Positions 30,727 through 42,217 of a DNA stretch of 64,000 bases are shown piece by piece. Source of the stretch: Euclidia mi (taxonomy: Eukaryota > Arthropoda > Insecta > Lepidoptera > Erebidae); contig OX123186.2 of NCBI GenBank assembly GCA_944739405.2, positions 10,934,995 to 10,998,994 on the forward strand, in the 5' to 3' direction. The first letter of the stretch is position 1. Each line of letters begins with the position of its first letter. Both the position numbers and the translations under genes were made by a program. A model generated the notes under the pieces. That model saw nothing but the letters and a program-made list of their open reading frames with translations, did not search any database and was not told the DNA's origin.

Positions 30727-33700
30727 ATGGCGGTTGTAAGCAAACAACTCTTCGACGAGGTGTGCCGGGACCTACCATGCAACGTAATGGTCCATCCTTG
30801 GACAGACAGTTGTATGAAAGCAGCTCTATCACTGTACATCGGGTCTCTAATTGGGAGTGCTAAGTTTTATTCTATTGTTTATCTTGTAAGTATTACAATG
30901 TTCTATTGATAAGTATATCTATACTCCTAAGTATATTATACAGCAGCTGAAGAGTTTGTTTGTTTGTTGGGCTGTAGGCGCTGATCCCAGGAACTAGGAA
31001 TATGGATAGCCCATTTGTTGAGGAAGACTATAGGCCATATAAGGCTATTTGGCAGAAGTTCTAATTAAAGCGAGTGTAACCATGGACTCAGACCAAAATA
31101 AATATGTGTCTCTTTTGATCGAACTAAACTTAATTAGCAAACGATGAAAAAGACTGCACTCATAAAATGCATGTACGTTGATGAGTTTTTAACTCTTGAA
31201 AATCAAAGCAATAGGTTCATTCACCTTCTTGAGGCATAGATAATGTCCTTAGTTTGTCCTTATCAGCGTTTCATAATATAATGCATAAGTAGTTTGAATT
31301 TGTAACAGTGCACAAGTTATTCTAAAATGTGAAAATACGGAAAAATGAATGATCAGGACATTGATGCAGCTCTTAAGATTAGAATTGTTCACTATATCAT
31401 CCACATATTATTATATTCTTTGGTCAGTGTCTTCATATACTGTTACCTCTTTGTTTGATTATTTTTGGCTTCGCTTAAGAAAGCCTTGACTAGTTTAGTC
31501 ACTTCCTCCGAGGTCCAGTAGACTGCCTCCGTGGTCCAGTGGATAGCGTATGCGACTGCTGATCGGGGGTCCCGGGTTCGATGCCCGGTTCGGACAAAAG
31601 TGTTACTGGGTTTTTCCGAATTCTCAGTAGCAGCACGGAGTCTGGTGATGTGCCCGGTAACGGCAATAGGATCGCCCCCTATTACGTGGGACCTGAAAAT
31701 TCATGGCAAAATGTGGGTGTAATATTACACCTCTGCCTACCCCTTCGGGGATACAGGCGTGACTCTATAAAAATAAATTAAACATAAATAGTTTATACAA
31801 AATAAATTAGCGGTTCTTAATCGCGTACAACTAACTTATTTAAGGTATAAATACCCGCTAATTTATTTTGTATGATGTATACAAATCGCAAAAGTTTAAA
31901 ATCGATTATAAATAGTTTAGTCACAGACATGATGCATGTTTTAAGCTGGAATCCGTTATTTGATCTTATGTCATTCTAAAATAATGTTTTTTTTTCAAAC
32001 TTAATTAATTGTTATATTGTAGGAATGTTATTAAACTTGAGTACAAAAGAGATTCTCAATTCATACTGATTATTGCATTTTATAATTGAATAATAAATTT
32101 TAAAACTGCACAATATTACTTGGGTTTACAGGCACAAATATTGATGAGAGGTAAACAGATGAAGAAAAAGGAAACATGGCTAAAAATGGGAGAGTATTAC
32201 GTGAGATCAACAATTCTGGGAGTCCTTGTGTCTGCCGTAGGAAAACAAATCAGTTGCTTGAATAGGTAAGGTAGGTGAAAATAAATTTTATGTTTCGCTA
32301 TAATTTTCCTATACTCTCCAAACAAGAAAATAAATATTGAAGCAACAGACACCGAATCCGTCTAGTCCACGAACAAATAGCTTCAAGGCCTGGAAAATTA
32401 CTGTTCGTGTGTTATACACATTAATAACCTACGGTAATAATAACTCGCTTTATGCCGTATTAGTGACCGGAAAAATATGAAGGAAGGGGTTTTGGAATAT
32501 CAATGTGAACGGGAAACATTTTCGAGTATATATTTTTTTCCTGTATAATCACATTTACTGTGTATCAAGGATTTTTAAGCAGTAGATCGTGCTGTTGTAA
32601 CACATTTGTTAATAAACCTTTCTTGCTTTTAAATAGATCTTATTGACTTTCTTTGATATTGCTTATATCAATAAATTCTTTTTGCAGGTGTAGTTTAAAT
32701 GATAGATTCGTTTTTTGCAAGGCACTTCGTCATATAAATTTGATTTTGACACGCACTTCATTAGGTAAATCTGTAATTTTCTTTTGCAGGAGATTGCTGG
32801 GCAAATTTACTTATTACTCGTATCTGGTTATTCCGTTTGGTCTAAGTGGAATATTCATATACTTGGAACCACCTAGTAGAAGAGGCTTAGTTATCAACTT
32901 ATTCTGTAACTTGGTAAGCATTATACGTTATTTGATGTTGAATTCTCAACTTTACTCTTCGATTTCAAGGGAAATATTCATATTGCCTGTAGTGATAATT
33001 ATTAGAGTTGATTATTTATTTAGATATTATTAGAATATTTTATCTGATAGTAAGATGCGCAACAGAGGCAGCGATAGCCTAGTGGAGATACCAACAGACT
33101 GCCATGCAGAGGGTATCGGGTTCGAATCCACGGCGCGCACCAATGACTTTCGGAGTTACGTGCGTATAAAATTGTTAATTATCGCTTGCCCCGTGCCTCA
33201 GAGAGCACGTTACGCTGTCGGTCCCGGTTGTCATGAAGATCTTTGACAGTCGTTATAGGGCGTCATACCTTCTAAATAAACTGACACTAGTCTAAACCAT
33301 GGAATATCGCTATCCCTTCGGGTTGCGGAGGTCAGACAGGCAGTCGCTCCGTGGAAAAGCTAATATTCAGCCAAAACCGGTTAGACTAGTAAGCGTACCC
33401 CAGGTTGAAACTGGGATAACGCTAGGAGGATGATTTTCGTATACACGGGTGAAATTAATGCCATGTCATTATCAATCAGTTGGTGTTTTGTATAATGATA
33501 ATGTTTTGTATCGTCTTTCGGGACCTTGTTTTAAGTATACCATTTCGGCAGTGTTGTAAGCGACATGTACCGTAGTAGATACATCGATCAAATCCTGAAA
33601 TGGAATTTAAATGGATTTTTTTTTTTCAATTTGTTTAAGTTGCAATATTTTTTTAGACGATCGAGTACTACTTGAGAATTATGGAGCGGGCTGGACACTT

Positions 33701-36700
33701 ATCAATAACAAAGTCAAAACAGGTGCTAGCGTTTATGATAGGCAGTTCATTACTCTTCTATCTCATGCGATTAGAAGGAGAGAAAAAGGAAAGAACACCG
33801 TTGTTTTGGTAAGTTAACTTCTTTTGTATTCAAATTAAGTAATTTCAAGTTGGTTGACACACCACCACTCATTAATGGCTGGACCAATTTGAAGATTTAT
33901 ACTTTGCTCTAGAGAACATACTTTCGTGATAGTTTGACTGCACGCATGGCAGAGTGGTTTAACTTCCCCGTTTATCACTGCGCCGAGTGTTGTGAGTTCG
34001 ATCATCTCACGAGACAATACTTTGTGTAGTCAGCAATTCGTTGTTTCTACATACATACATACTCACGCCTGTTTCCCGGAGGGGTAGGCAGAGACTACGG
34101 AACGCCATTTGCAACTATCCTGACATACCTCTCTTGCTTCATTCACTCCCATCAAGTTTCTCATGCATGCTTTTCTGTTTAGGGTACTTATGACCTGCCC
34201 TGTTGTTTCTAATGTACCTAAGTATCATTTTTGTTCATTGATTGAATGTTTGTAAAGTCCCCCGCGATACAAGACATATTTTTAGTGCCTTAGTTGTCTT
34301 AAAAACCGTAGAATAGAGTAAATTGGAATAGTTCCATTGTTATTAAGTCAGGGTCTCTTTTGGGAGTATCCTAGGAAAGTCGAGGCAACACTGCATTACT
34401 CCATGCGCAGTGGCACACATAGGTACATAGGCAAAGAAATATGAGTAGAAATTGTATTAATTCGTGCAATTGCACTCCAAACCCAACGTTTAGTTAAAAT
34501 TAATATCAGTTAAATTTCAGTAAACAATTCTCAATAATAAATATGATCTCACGACGTAGTGTTATGAATGCCAATATTAATTATCTCTGAATGCTTGTTA
34601 ATCACCTCATGTAAGCATTCTACCAAACATATTATTGTATAGAAGCACTGCAGAAGTGGCATTGACATTATGTGATGAAAGTACACGCAATATAAATATT
34701 ACGATTGCTCCATTATCTACGTCCTGTATAATGATGTATATTTCGAAACATAAATATAACTATACCTAGTCGCATATGTCGCATACTACATGCATAACTA
34801 AGGTGAAGCCATAACGATCGGAATATCAAATATTGACGAAACTACTAGATGTTTTAACCATACCGTTAGTTTGTGACCGAGAGCTCGTGTATATGAACGC
34901 AGCCAGTTTTTTAAAGGCATTTCCCCCACTATTTATAAATCCTGTGTCGCAGGGCACTTTAAAATCATACAGCCGACGGACTACACTCATTAGCAGTATT
35001 TATGTAAAGTCACTCCTATACCGAGCACTAATTTAGCTCAGGGCATTAATAACAATGCCAGTAATTTGCAACTAATCATGAATTTAATTTTTACTACTGA
35101 AAACTACAACAAACTAACAAGACGAAAGTCTTTGACCAGTGTGTGTTGCCAGTGATGATCTATGGCGCTGAAACGTGGTCGCTAACTATGAGTCTTATCC
35201 GAAAGCTCGGGGTCACTCAGAGGGCGATGTAGAGAGGATCTCGGAGTTTCCCTGCGAGATCTAATCAGAAAGAAGGAGATCTGCAGGAGAACCAAAGTCA
35301 CCGACATAGCTCTCCGAATGGCCAGGCTGAAGTGGCAATGGGCAGGGCACATAGCGCGAAGAACCGATGGCCGTTGGGGCAGGCGGGTTCGGTAGTGGCG
35401 ACCACGTACTGAACGACGCAACAGGGGTAGGCCTCTCGCAAGGTGGTTAAGATCGCGGGAAGCAGTTGGATGCGGGCGGCTCAAAATCGGTCTGTGTGGA
35501 GAGCCTTGGGGGAGGCCTATGGCCAGCAGTGGACGTCTCCAGGCTGACATGATGATTTAAAACTAAAAAAACTATTAAAGACTTAAATAAGAATCACAAG
35601 CACGTTGCGCAAGACCTAGCACGCTTTCAAATCCATCTTAATCTAACGTTAATCTGTTCCTGCCATCAAAGCGTTTAAGTATAGACAAACATTACAATTT
35701 AGAAGTGTCATAGTCTAGTTCGACACAGTTAAACTCGCGACATCAGTGCTCAAACATTTTAACTCCATCTGTCGTCAAATCATCCGTGTAAACAGCCGTG
35801 TCCAGTCACTGTGTCAACTAACAACGATTGCTGGAAAACACTCAGCAAACAGATTAGATACGGCGACCAATGAACTGGCTGTGATAAAGGGAACGATGCT
35901 CGTGACGTCACTCAGTGTGCACGTTGCATTGTATGCGATTATTTCTATACTAATATTATAGAGCTGAAAAGACGTTTTGTTGAAAGCGCTAATCTTAGGA
36001 TCTACTGCTCTGATTTTAATTATTTTGTGTTAGACAGCCCGTTTATCCAGGAAGGTTATAATTATCGGCTATATAACATCACGCTTTTTCCCGCGGGTAT
36101 CAGTAGTAGACCTAAATAACGCGAGTGTAACAGCGGACTTAGAGATAGATATAGACTTAGACATATTATCATGGTAGATGCTGCGCGAAAAAGCAAATGG
36201 ATCGTGAATGCTACTGCAATGGTCTAGAATCTATAGAGAACACTATAATAGTAACGAGGAAAATCTACAGAAACTTTCTCTTTCTTCTCTCTCTTTCTCG
36301 TTGAGACTAAATATCTGAGGATTTATACATCACATGTTTGGCATATGTTTCATTTTCTTTAAGCTATGCCTCGTTCATTTTATTCCTATAATTTAATCGT
36401 TATGAAGTGAAACATCATTATCATGATCTAGTGTCCATAATTTCCAGTTATGTAAAGGTATTTTTAAATAAATTACATTAAATAAAATCTTAGTAAAATC
36501 ACAACTGTGGACTCTTTTAAAATATTTTCAATCAATTTTAATTCAAGTGATAATTTTCTTTGCAACAAATTATGATTCATTTTCTTCGTTACACTAAAGT
36601 TACATTTACATGATAAACTGTGTTACAGTAAAGGAGGTCGTACTTCCCGAACAGTCAATAAACAAATCTGTGTCAAAGAATAATACAGCCAAACTCTGTG

Positions 36701-39700
36701 GATAAAATAAAATAAATTGCTTCGTTTTATTGGAATTATTCTACTGTTGCCATACTGCCCGTTTTACTTACGAATAAAATATTTTATAGATTTGTCAATA
36801 AGTAACAAAAGCGCATTAATATTCAACTGTTTTACTACGCATAAAATGGTTTCGTCCCGAAAACGAAGGAGGATTTCAGGAGAATTTATATCTGTGAGTG
36901 TTACTTCATGAAGCAGAATAAAACAGCTTTGAAGACAATAGTAAGTGATAAATATACGACACTGCGCTCAAACATAGTGGTTTCCGCAAATGTATAATGA
37001 TGTTTTTTTTTAATTTAAGCTAACAAACTGTCAAATCTTGTTTGAATCATAAAGTGTCATCATTTAAACCATGTAACGAATGAAGTGGAGCATGATGTTG
37101 ATCATAAACACATAGGTAATTATCATTTTACGCCAATACCCATTCAGCAAAATAAGATAAAAGGTAGCTCTGTAGGCTGAGTTATTGTTTTTTGGGTAGT
37201 TATTCGAAATAAAATGGATAGTATTTCCTCCGATCGTTGAACATCTGAGACCTCTCAAACACCTCATCTCCACAAAAGGCCACACAGCTAATGACAACAT
37301 CTAATTTACAAGAGTTTATGTTCAATTTAAATAATGAATTGTAAGGCATATATCATCGCACCATTTACGAACCACCAAAACCGAATTCGGGTCTGCTGTT
37401 CATCTCTGAGATAAATATTAATAAAAAATATTCTAATTTACAGGTTATTCACTCCGGAAAAAGTAAGAAGAAAAGCAGATATTACTCAGAATCCTTGTCC
37501 ACATGATGGCCACTGTACAAAGTACATACTTAAGGTAAGGTAACACTCTTTACTAAATTAGGTCAAGTTAGAACTTCTATCCATCGTGTTACTTACATTG
37601 GTAATACAAGAATATGGCCTACCAAAAATAACGAACACATGTGTGTGTGTGCCATTAAAAATATTTTTTGTCATTTGTTTGTGCCGCCTATTTATGCAAG
37701 CTGCGACAGAACCCATTATAGATTAAGCAAGCATAAGCTACAAAAGCTACAAAGGCAGGGGCATTCGATCAGGTACTCATGCCAACATTGCTAGAATAAG
37801 AATTCATTTATTTGCACACAATAACATGAATTCTACAGCAAGTAAGAACCAAAGAAATTAGATAAAATACATAAAAATTAAAGTAAGCAGATAAGTACAC
37901 ATACAAAACAAGATCATTTTTAAAAATTTAGAAACATAAAAGACGATGCTACGTTCGTCCCAAAGTGGCTTATTTATACAGCTACTACGTGCAATGCTAT
38001 GGATAACATATTTACGGTAGACGAAACCAAGTAGGCATTTTCCTAAAATTTTAAAGATATATTTCCTCTGTAATCTAAGGAAAAGCATTAATTATTGTTG
38101 TCCAGTGTATTCACTTTGATACGTTTTCTTCTCTTTACAGGGCACCGCGACGTACTTTGCCGCTGGTTTCGGCATAACCCTAGCCAGACAAATCATATCA
38201 CAAATTAGAACTCCGGTTAAGGCTTTATCTTCGATAAGAGGGAAACACTTCAAGCTGGCGCTATTCTTTGGCAGTTATATCGGTATTTACAGAGTACGAA
38301 TAATTTAGTTTGTATATATCACATAACATATTAGAATATTTGGAGGAGATCTAAGAACCATGAAAGCCTGCTTTTATATTAATAACATGATAAACAGATT
38401 ATTTATTTCCATAAATTTTAAGGACTCTTCAATAGCTCTCTATTTTTATTCTCTACTCCACACCAAGATCCCAGAATACATGCCGATCAACACTGCACCG
38501 TAAGTTGTGGGTTCTATCCACACATGAGAAAATACTTTGTGTAATCCACAAATTGTAATGTAGTGTCTGGCAAAAGTCCTTACAAAAGCACGTGTATACC
38601 AAATTTTTTGAAACTCTGCATAAGTACGTGGTATATACGGAAAATGAGGCTTCGTTAAATCTAGAATATTCTCTGCACCAATAAACTACGAAAAGTAGAT
38701 TTAGCCGACTATGAAAGCATAAATGAAGTAGTTCTAAATACCTATTCATCTCACAGTGCCGGTGTTGCCGAAAATAAATTGTTAGTTTTGTTCTAACACG
38801 GTACGGTACGGTGAAACTTCGCGTGTTTCTCGTCAAGGTGTTTCTACTACCCGTTGTCTGTTCTTTATACCCGTTGTTTTAATGTTTTTGAACTCTCTCC
38901 ATGACACAGAGAAATATCTTTTTGTGAGGAAACAAGTCTGAAATAATACAAATAAGCTACTATATTAATAATCGTAGATAAAATGCGACTTCATATTAAT
39001 AATAATTATGATTAACGGATGTGTGAGAGGGAGAGAGATGTGACTTGGGATAAAGTTGAATTAATCGTAAAAATCTAGTAGCTACTCTAGCTAATGTTTA
39101 GCAAAATACTATTTGATTTTGATATAACTCAGTTTTTTTTAACTGCAAATAATATACCATAAGCATGCAAATTACCAATAACTTCAAGGGTGCATAGGCA
39201 AGGTAGTTTGGCAAGTTCGAAAAACATTTTTTTTTCCTGTCTTTCTTGTATAACACATAGTGTTTTATTCATTCCAGGCTATAATATGCTACTTGTGCCG
39301 TAAGAAAGGTTTTGACTCGGAATTGTACGCGCTACCAGCTGGATATATCGCTGGATTATCGCTGCTCTTCAATCCAAGCTTAGGGTTGTCAATAGCATCT
39401 GTGACTGCAGCGTTCAAAGTAAGTTTTATATTCCTAAATATTTTTAACTTACAACGTAAGTGAGATATTTTGTGGACCATGAATTATTGTCCACAAATAA
39501 TCTGCGTAATATTGTGTTTAGGGGATATTTTACTAGTACTTGCTCCAGCTTTTTACGAGAAATTAAAGACAACATTATATCAAAGAAATGAACACAAAAA
39601 TCTACATATTTATAACTTAAAATAATAGCTTTCCTATAGTAGTTTACCTCCTAATTCAACCCCTTAGCAACAGAAATCAATGCCTGTCTTCTAGGACTAA

Positions 39701-40766
39701 TGATTATTGTATGTATTTACAATTTTTATTACTAGTCAACGTTCATGTAAAATTTAGGAAACATTTACTTACTTAAAACAACGTTTTCGTTGCAGCTTTA
39801 TTCAACAATACTATACGAGAAGAAACTTCTGCCTGCAAGCATACCGTTGCCAGAGATACTGTATTGCTTTTGTCAAGGCACGCTATTCAGCGCGAGAGTG
39901 ATCGATTCTGATGTATGCCCTAGCTACGTGTTTAATCTTATGAAGACTGTTAGCAATGGAAAGTATGTACTGCTTTTATTCTGTTTTATAACAATTCATA
40001 TTATATAGACTATATTTTGTGAGACTTATAGAGGCAGTGATAGCCTAGAGGAGATAACACATTAACAACAGACTGTCATTTAGAGTTTCCCAATTCGACT
40101 GCACGGTTGACGTAGTAGTTTAAGCCGCCTCACTGCTTTACACTGCGCCGTGTGTTGTGGGTTCGATCCCCACACGAGACAACACTTTATGTGATTCATA
40201 AATTGTTGTTTCGAGTCTGGGTGTTCATTGTGTCCGCGACACAGGATTTAGTCCTAGTGCGGGAGTTGTCTTTCAAAAAGAAAACAAAAAGAAAGAAAGG
40301 ATTGGACGGCGCACACCACTGACTTTTTGAAGTTTTGTGTGTAATGAATTATTATTGCTTACTCCGTGCCTCAGAGAATACGCTAAGCCGTAGGTCTCGG
40401 CTGACATCCGCTAGGACTTTGATGATGACTATGTCGGAGTATCACAGCATAAGTGGACTAAACTGTAGTTTCAATCCCTATGCAAGACAACACTTTATGA
40501 GAAAAACAAATTAATGTTTCGAGTCTGGAAGTACCTTGTCTCCAATCAATAATATACTCCATCTGTCGGCTCTTACGACACCCACGGGATGATATGGGGT
40601 GGTGACATTTCGTATTCATTCGTCATTCAAGACATTCTTCACCACACAAATAAATATATATACAAGTAAATAATATATTAATAAATAATTAATAACAAAT
40701 GTATTTTGTTTCAGAGTCGATTTGGTGTCGAAGAGCGTCAATCAAGTTTTTGAAAATGCGTTGTGA
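30727..40766 (+). CDS. TMEM135: TMEM135-like multi-pass membrane protein, nine coding exons
   Basis: Exons: 30727-30885, 32132-32265, 32790-32913, 33657-33808, 37444-37534, 38141-38293, 39278-39418, 39796-39962, 40715-40766. All junctions are GT-AG and all phases agree, giving 390 residues ending in FENAL. Landmarks: the N-terminal Cys-rich part with CRDLPC and HPWTDSC (residues 13-29); LLGKFTYYSYLVIPFG then PSRRGLVINLF near 100-137; EYYLRIMERAG near 142; CPHDGHCTKY near 208-217; GKHFKLALFFGSYIGIYR at 254-271; LPAGYIAGLSLLFNPS near 290-305; SYVFNLMK near 363. These correspond in order to human TMEM135 (458 residues), so the insect protein is shorter, mainly in the middle loop. The family acts in peroxisome and mitochondrial membranes and affects mitochondrial division and lipid handling. 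Introns carry SINE, RTE and LINE fragments in both orientations. The exon 6 donor (GTACGA) is weak. The gene ends near AATAAA at 41165 or 41552. Confidence 0.9.
30950..31100 (+). repeat. Dispersed repeat, family G (intron 1)
   Basis: It reads AGCTGAAGAGTTTGTTTGTT, then GATAGCCCATTTGTTGAGGA, GGCCATATAA and GCGAGTGTAACCATGGACT. The order is the same as the split copy at 1995-3785 in reverse. Confidence 0.65.
31524..31790 (+). mobile_element. SINE-A (head alpha), full length, intron 1
   Basis: The head is TGCCTCCGTGGTCCAGTGG and GGTCCCGGGTTCGATGCCCG. The body and tail T1 are nearly intact, ending GGCGTGACTCTATAAAAATA. A partial second head (CCTCCGAGGTCCAGTAG) precedes it at 31505-31520. Confidence 0.92.
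31796..31871. repeat. Inverted repeat with 18-bp perfect arms
   Basis: TACAAAATAAATTAGCGG (31796-31813) and its exact complement (31854-31871) enclose a 40-base loop, directly after the SINE-A copy. It is a small MITE-like foldback. The target duplication is unclear. Confidence 0.75.
33067..33433 (+). mobile_element. SINE-B' (B-type head, different body), intron 3
   Basis: The head matches SINE-B (GGCAGCGATAGCCTAGTGG, GGGTTCGAATCCACGGCG) up to TAATTATCGCTTGC. The sequence then switches to CCGTGCCTCAGAGAGCACGT and GTCGGTCCCGGTTGTCAT. It ends in a long tail with TCCCTTCGGGTTGCGGAGG and CTGGGATAACGCTAGGAGGA. The body is shared with 40360-40432. Confidence 0.7.
33657..33808 (+). CDS. TMEM135: TMEM135-like exon 4
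   Basis: Listed separately because its frame is not obvious in simple translation. Acceptor TTTTTTTAG ends at 33656 and donor GTAAGT starts at 33809. The correct frame gives TIEYYLRIMERAGHLSITKS, then FMIGSSLLFYLMRLEGEKKE, and ends with two bases of a Trp codon completed by exon 5. Other frames contain longer but spurious ORFs. Confidence 0.85.
33938..34312 (+). mobile_element. SINE-C split by a LINE tail insertion, intron 4
   Basis: The head and first half are 33938-34049 (GACTGCACGCATGGCAGAGT, CACGAGACAATACTTTGTGT, TTCGTTGTTTC). The second half is 34202-34312 (TTCATTGATTGAATGTTTGT, AAAGTCCCCCGCGA, TTAGTGCC..TTGTCTT). The gap is filled by 34050-34201. Confidence 0.75.
34050..34201 (-). mobile_element. 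5'-truncated non-LTR retrotransposon 3' end (T1 tail)
   Basis: In minus orientation it reads AAGTACCCTAAACAGAAAAG, CATGCATGAGAAACTTGATG and GGAGTGAATGAAGC, as at 63940-64000. It then runs into CTGCCTACCCCTCCGGGAA and (GTATG)n. Ten-base duplications GTTGTTTCTA flank it (34040-34049 and 34202-34211). Its coding part is the C-terminus of the LINE ORF. Confidence 0.8.
35096..35575 (+). pseudogene. RTE-type non-LTR retrotransposon, 3' end of ORF (intron 4)
   Basis: It reads KVFDQCVLPVMIYGAETWSL, TMSLIRKLGVTQRAM and, after frame changes, blocks equal to the C-terminal part of RTE-clade reverse transcriptase proteins (for example GRPLARW-like, AGSSWMRAAQNRSVW, GEAYGQQWTS). Stops and at least two frameshifts disable it. 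The end is CAGCAGTGGACGTCTCCAGG, then CTGACATGATGATT (T2-type tail). It is 5'-truncated, in the same direction as the host gene. Confidence 0.8.
35955..36155 (+). repeat. Dispersed repeat, family G (intron 4), uninterrupted
   Basis: It reads AGAGCTGAAAAGACGTTTTG, TGTGTTAGACAGCCCGTTTA, GGCTATATAACATCACGCTT, TTCCCGCGGGTATCAG and ACGCGAGTGTAACAGCGGAC. It gives the empty-site form for the Tc1-like insertion at 2120-3698. Confidence 0.65.
36156..37443. other. Intron 4, remainder
   Basis: AT-rich, no repeat recognised. Confidence 0.4.
38480..38560 (+). repeat. SINE-C fragment (intron 6)
   Basis: It keeps AACACTGCACCGTAAGTTGT, GGGTTCTATCCACACATGAG and TTTGTGTAATCCACAAATTG in SINE-C order. Confidence 0.5.
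40027..40095 (+). repeat. SINE-B head fragment (intron 8)
   Basis: GAGGCAGTGATAGCCTAGAG and ACAGACTGTCATTTAGAG correspond to the SINE-B head. The copy stops where SINE-C begins. Confidence 0.5.
40098..40285 (+). mobile_element. SINE-C, reference copy (intron 8)
   Basis: The head is GACTGCACGGTTGACGTAGT, TTTAAGCCGCCTCAC and GGGTTCGATCCCCACACGAG. It is followed by CAACACTTTATGTGATTCA, GTTGTTTCGAGTCTGGGTG and GTGCGGGAGTTGTC, then A-rich sequence. Confidence 0.85.
40310..40432 (+). repeat. SINE-B' fragment (intron 8)
   Basis: GACGGCGCACACCACTGACT then CTTACTCCGTGCCTCAGAGA and GCCGTAGGTCTCGGCTGACA match 33130-33240. It ends in TTTGATGATGAC. Confidence 0.55.
40448..40545 (+). repeat. SINE-C fragment (intron 8)
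   Basis: AGTTTCAATCCCTATGCAAG, ACAACACTTTATGAG and TGTTTCGAGTCTGG are recognisable, strongly decayed. Confidence 0.45.
40557..40660 (-). repeat. Module X fragment (intron 8)
   Basis: CTGTCGGCTCTTACGACACC, GGATGATATGGGGTGGTGAC and ACCACAC match module X of family E and of the SINE-A composites, without their downstream parts. Confidence 0.6.
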
Positions 40767-41551
40767 TATAGTTTAAATTATGTAGTATTATTTCAAAAGT
40801 TATACGAAAAATTTTAAGGTTCTGCGGGTTTTAATATTTAAACTTACAATTATATAACGTGGAATGTGACTTACTACCGCAAAAATAATGTTGTTTTTTG
40901 GGAAAAATTAAAAATATTACTGGGTAATTCGTTGGTAAATTTTCAATAGCAGTACGTAAACCAGAGTCAGAGGAAGACAGAGAGAGAGAGAGGGGGAGAC
41001 AAAGACAATTTGTGAATGAAATGCTAAGACGCTCACTAATAACGTACAGTTACATTAAGTAGAGCGCAGATATATGGCAATGATTACGTAAAAAACGAAC
41101 AGTTCACAACGATGTAAAGACTAGGTAAATTTGCATATTTACTGACTTTAAAAAATTGCAAATGAATAAAATTCACAATTAATTTAAGCTGTTCTAAGCC
41201 TGAAAGATATAAGGGTTAGATAAAGAATACTGTTTTAAAATGGAAACTAATTAATAGACTTAACTACAAAGTAAGGACTAAGTTTAACTTCAAACTCAAT
41301 CCTAGACCAAACCTTATTAAAAATACTTTATTAATACGGTCATTGCTTTTTAATTTGAAAGTTTTAAAGGTTAAGATGCCTCACTAATAATTTTATTAGA
41401 TCATGATTTTTTAAGATAAGGTCAGGTAGAAACATTGAAGTTCTTGTTATTTTTATAAAGAACAATGAGAGGTGGAGAACAATGTTAGTTAATAATTGTC
41501 TTTTAATGACACCTGGTGATTGTTTGTATATTTTTAAGTGTTTTTATGTTA

Positions 41552-41557
41552 AATAAA
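41552..41557 (+). terminator. Possible poly(A) signal of the TMEM135-like gene
   Basis: AATAAA lies about 790 bases after the stop, followed 20-30 bases later by TTGATGTG (GT-rich). A nearer AATAAA stands at 41165-41170. I cannot choose between them. Confidence 0.4.
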
Positions 41558-41575
41558 GAGATTTTTACAATATTG

Positions 41576-41969
41576 ATGTGTTTCCCTTACACTATTGGTC
41601 TTCGCTTGTACTACATCCTTCTTGTAAGCACAAGGGCTTTCAGTGAATTACAGTCACTTTTTTATGACGAAACGAAGTGAACTTTGCTGACTCTTCTGCT
41701 TACTCCAATACAGGCGGCGGTACCAACCCACAAGCAATGCCAAAAACTATACGAGAACTTGACATCCACCATCAAGATAGCTCACCAGGTAGAGTCATGC
41801 AGCCTCTGAAGCCATTACAAGCTTGTCAACTCATACCTCTTTCGCGGAGTTCATTATAAACAAACAACGGACACAAAGTACAACCAGACTCGAAAGAGTA
41901 AATTGGATTACACAAAGTGTTGTCTCGTGTAAGGGGTCAATTACATAACAAGGATGAATTAAATGTTTT
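41576..41969. other. Intergenic, nothing recognised
   Basis: Short ORFs only. Confidence 0.4.
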
Positions 41970-42217
41970 TTTTTATAGTCTCACGCCTGTATCCCCGAAG
42001 GGGGGGGGGTAGAGGTGTAAATATTACACCCACATTTCGCCATGAATTTTTGAGGTCTCAAGTAATAGGGTGCGAGCCTATTGCCGGGCACATCACCAGA
42101 CTCCGGGCTGCTACTGAGTATTCGAAAAAACCCAGTAACACTTTTGCCTGACCCGGGAATCGAACCCGGGACCTCCGATCAGCAGTCGCATACGCTATCC
42201 ACTGGACCACGGAGGCC
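41970..42217 (-). mobile_element. SINE-A (head alpha), full length
   Basis: Tail T1 on plus as TCTCACGCCTGTATCCCCGA with a run of nine G, then the body. The head ends in GGACCACGGAGGC at 42216. A small deletion removes part of the GTACCGG block. Confidence 0.88.

Noticed and set aside
31524..31600. Possible functional tRNA gene
   Set aside because: A-box and B-box-like blocks are present, but no acceptor stem pairs, and the block continues into the SINE-A body found in many copies. The same holds for the heads of SINE-B, C and D.
32653..33033. 126-codon ORF taken as a single exon of the TMEM135-like gene
   Set aside because: Only 32790-32913 fits the family and phase; the first part is intron read-through upstream of the acceptor CTTTTGCAG, and the last part is intron after GTAAGC.
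35182..35550. 122-codon minus-strand ORF rich in Arg and Pro
   Set aside because: It is the antisense of the RTE-type ORF end, whose plus-strand translation shows family motifs.
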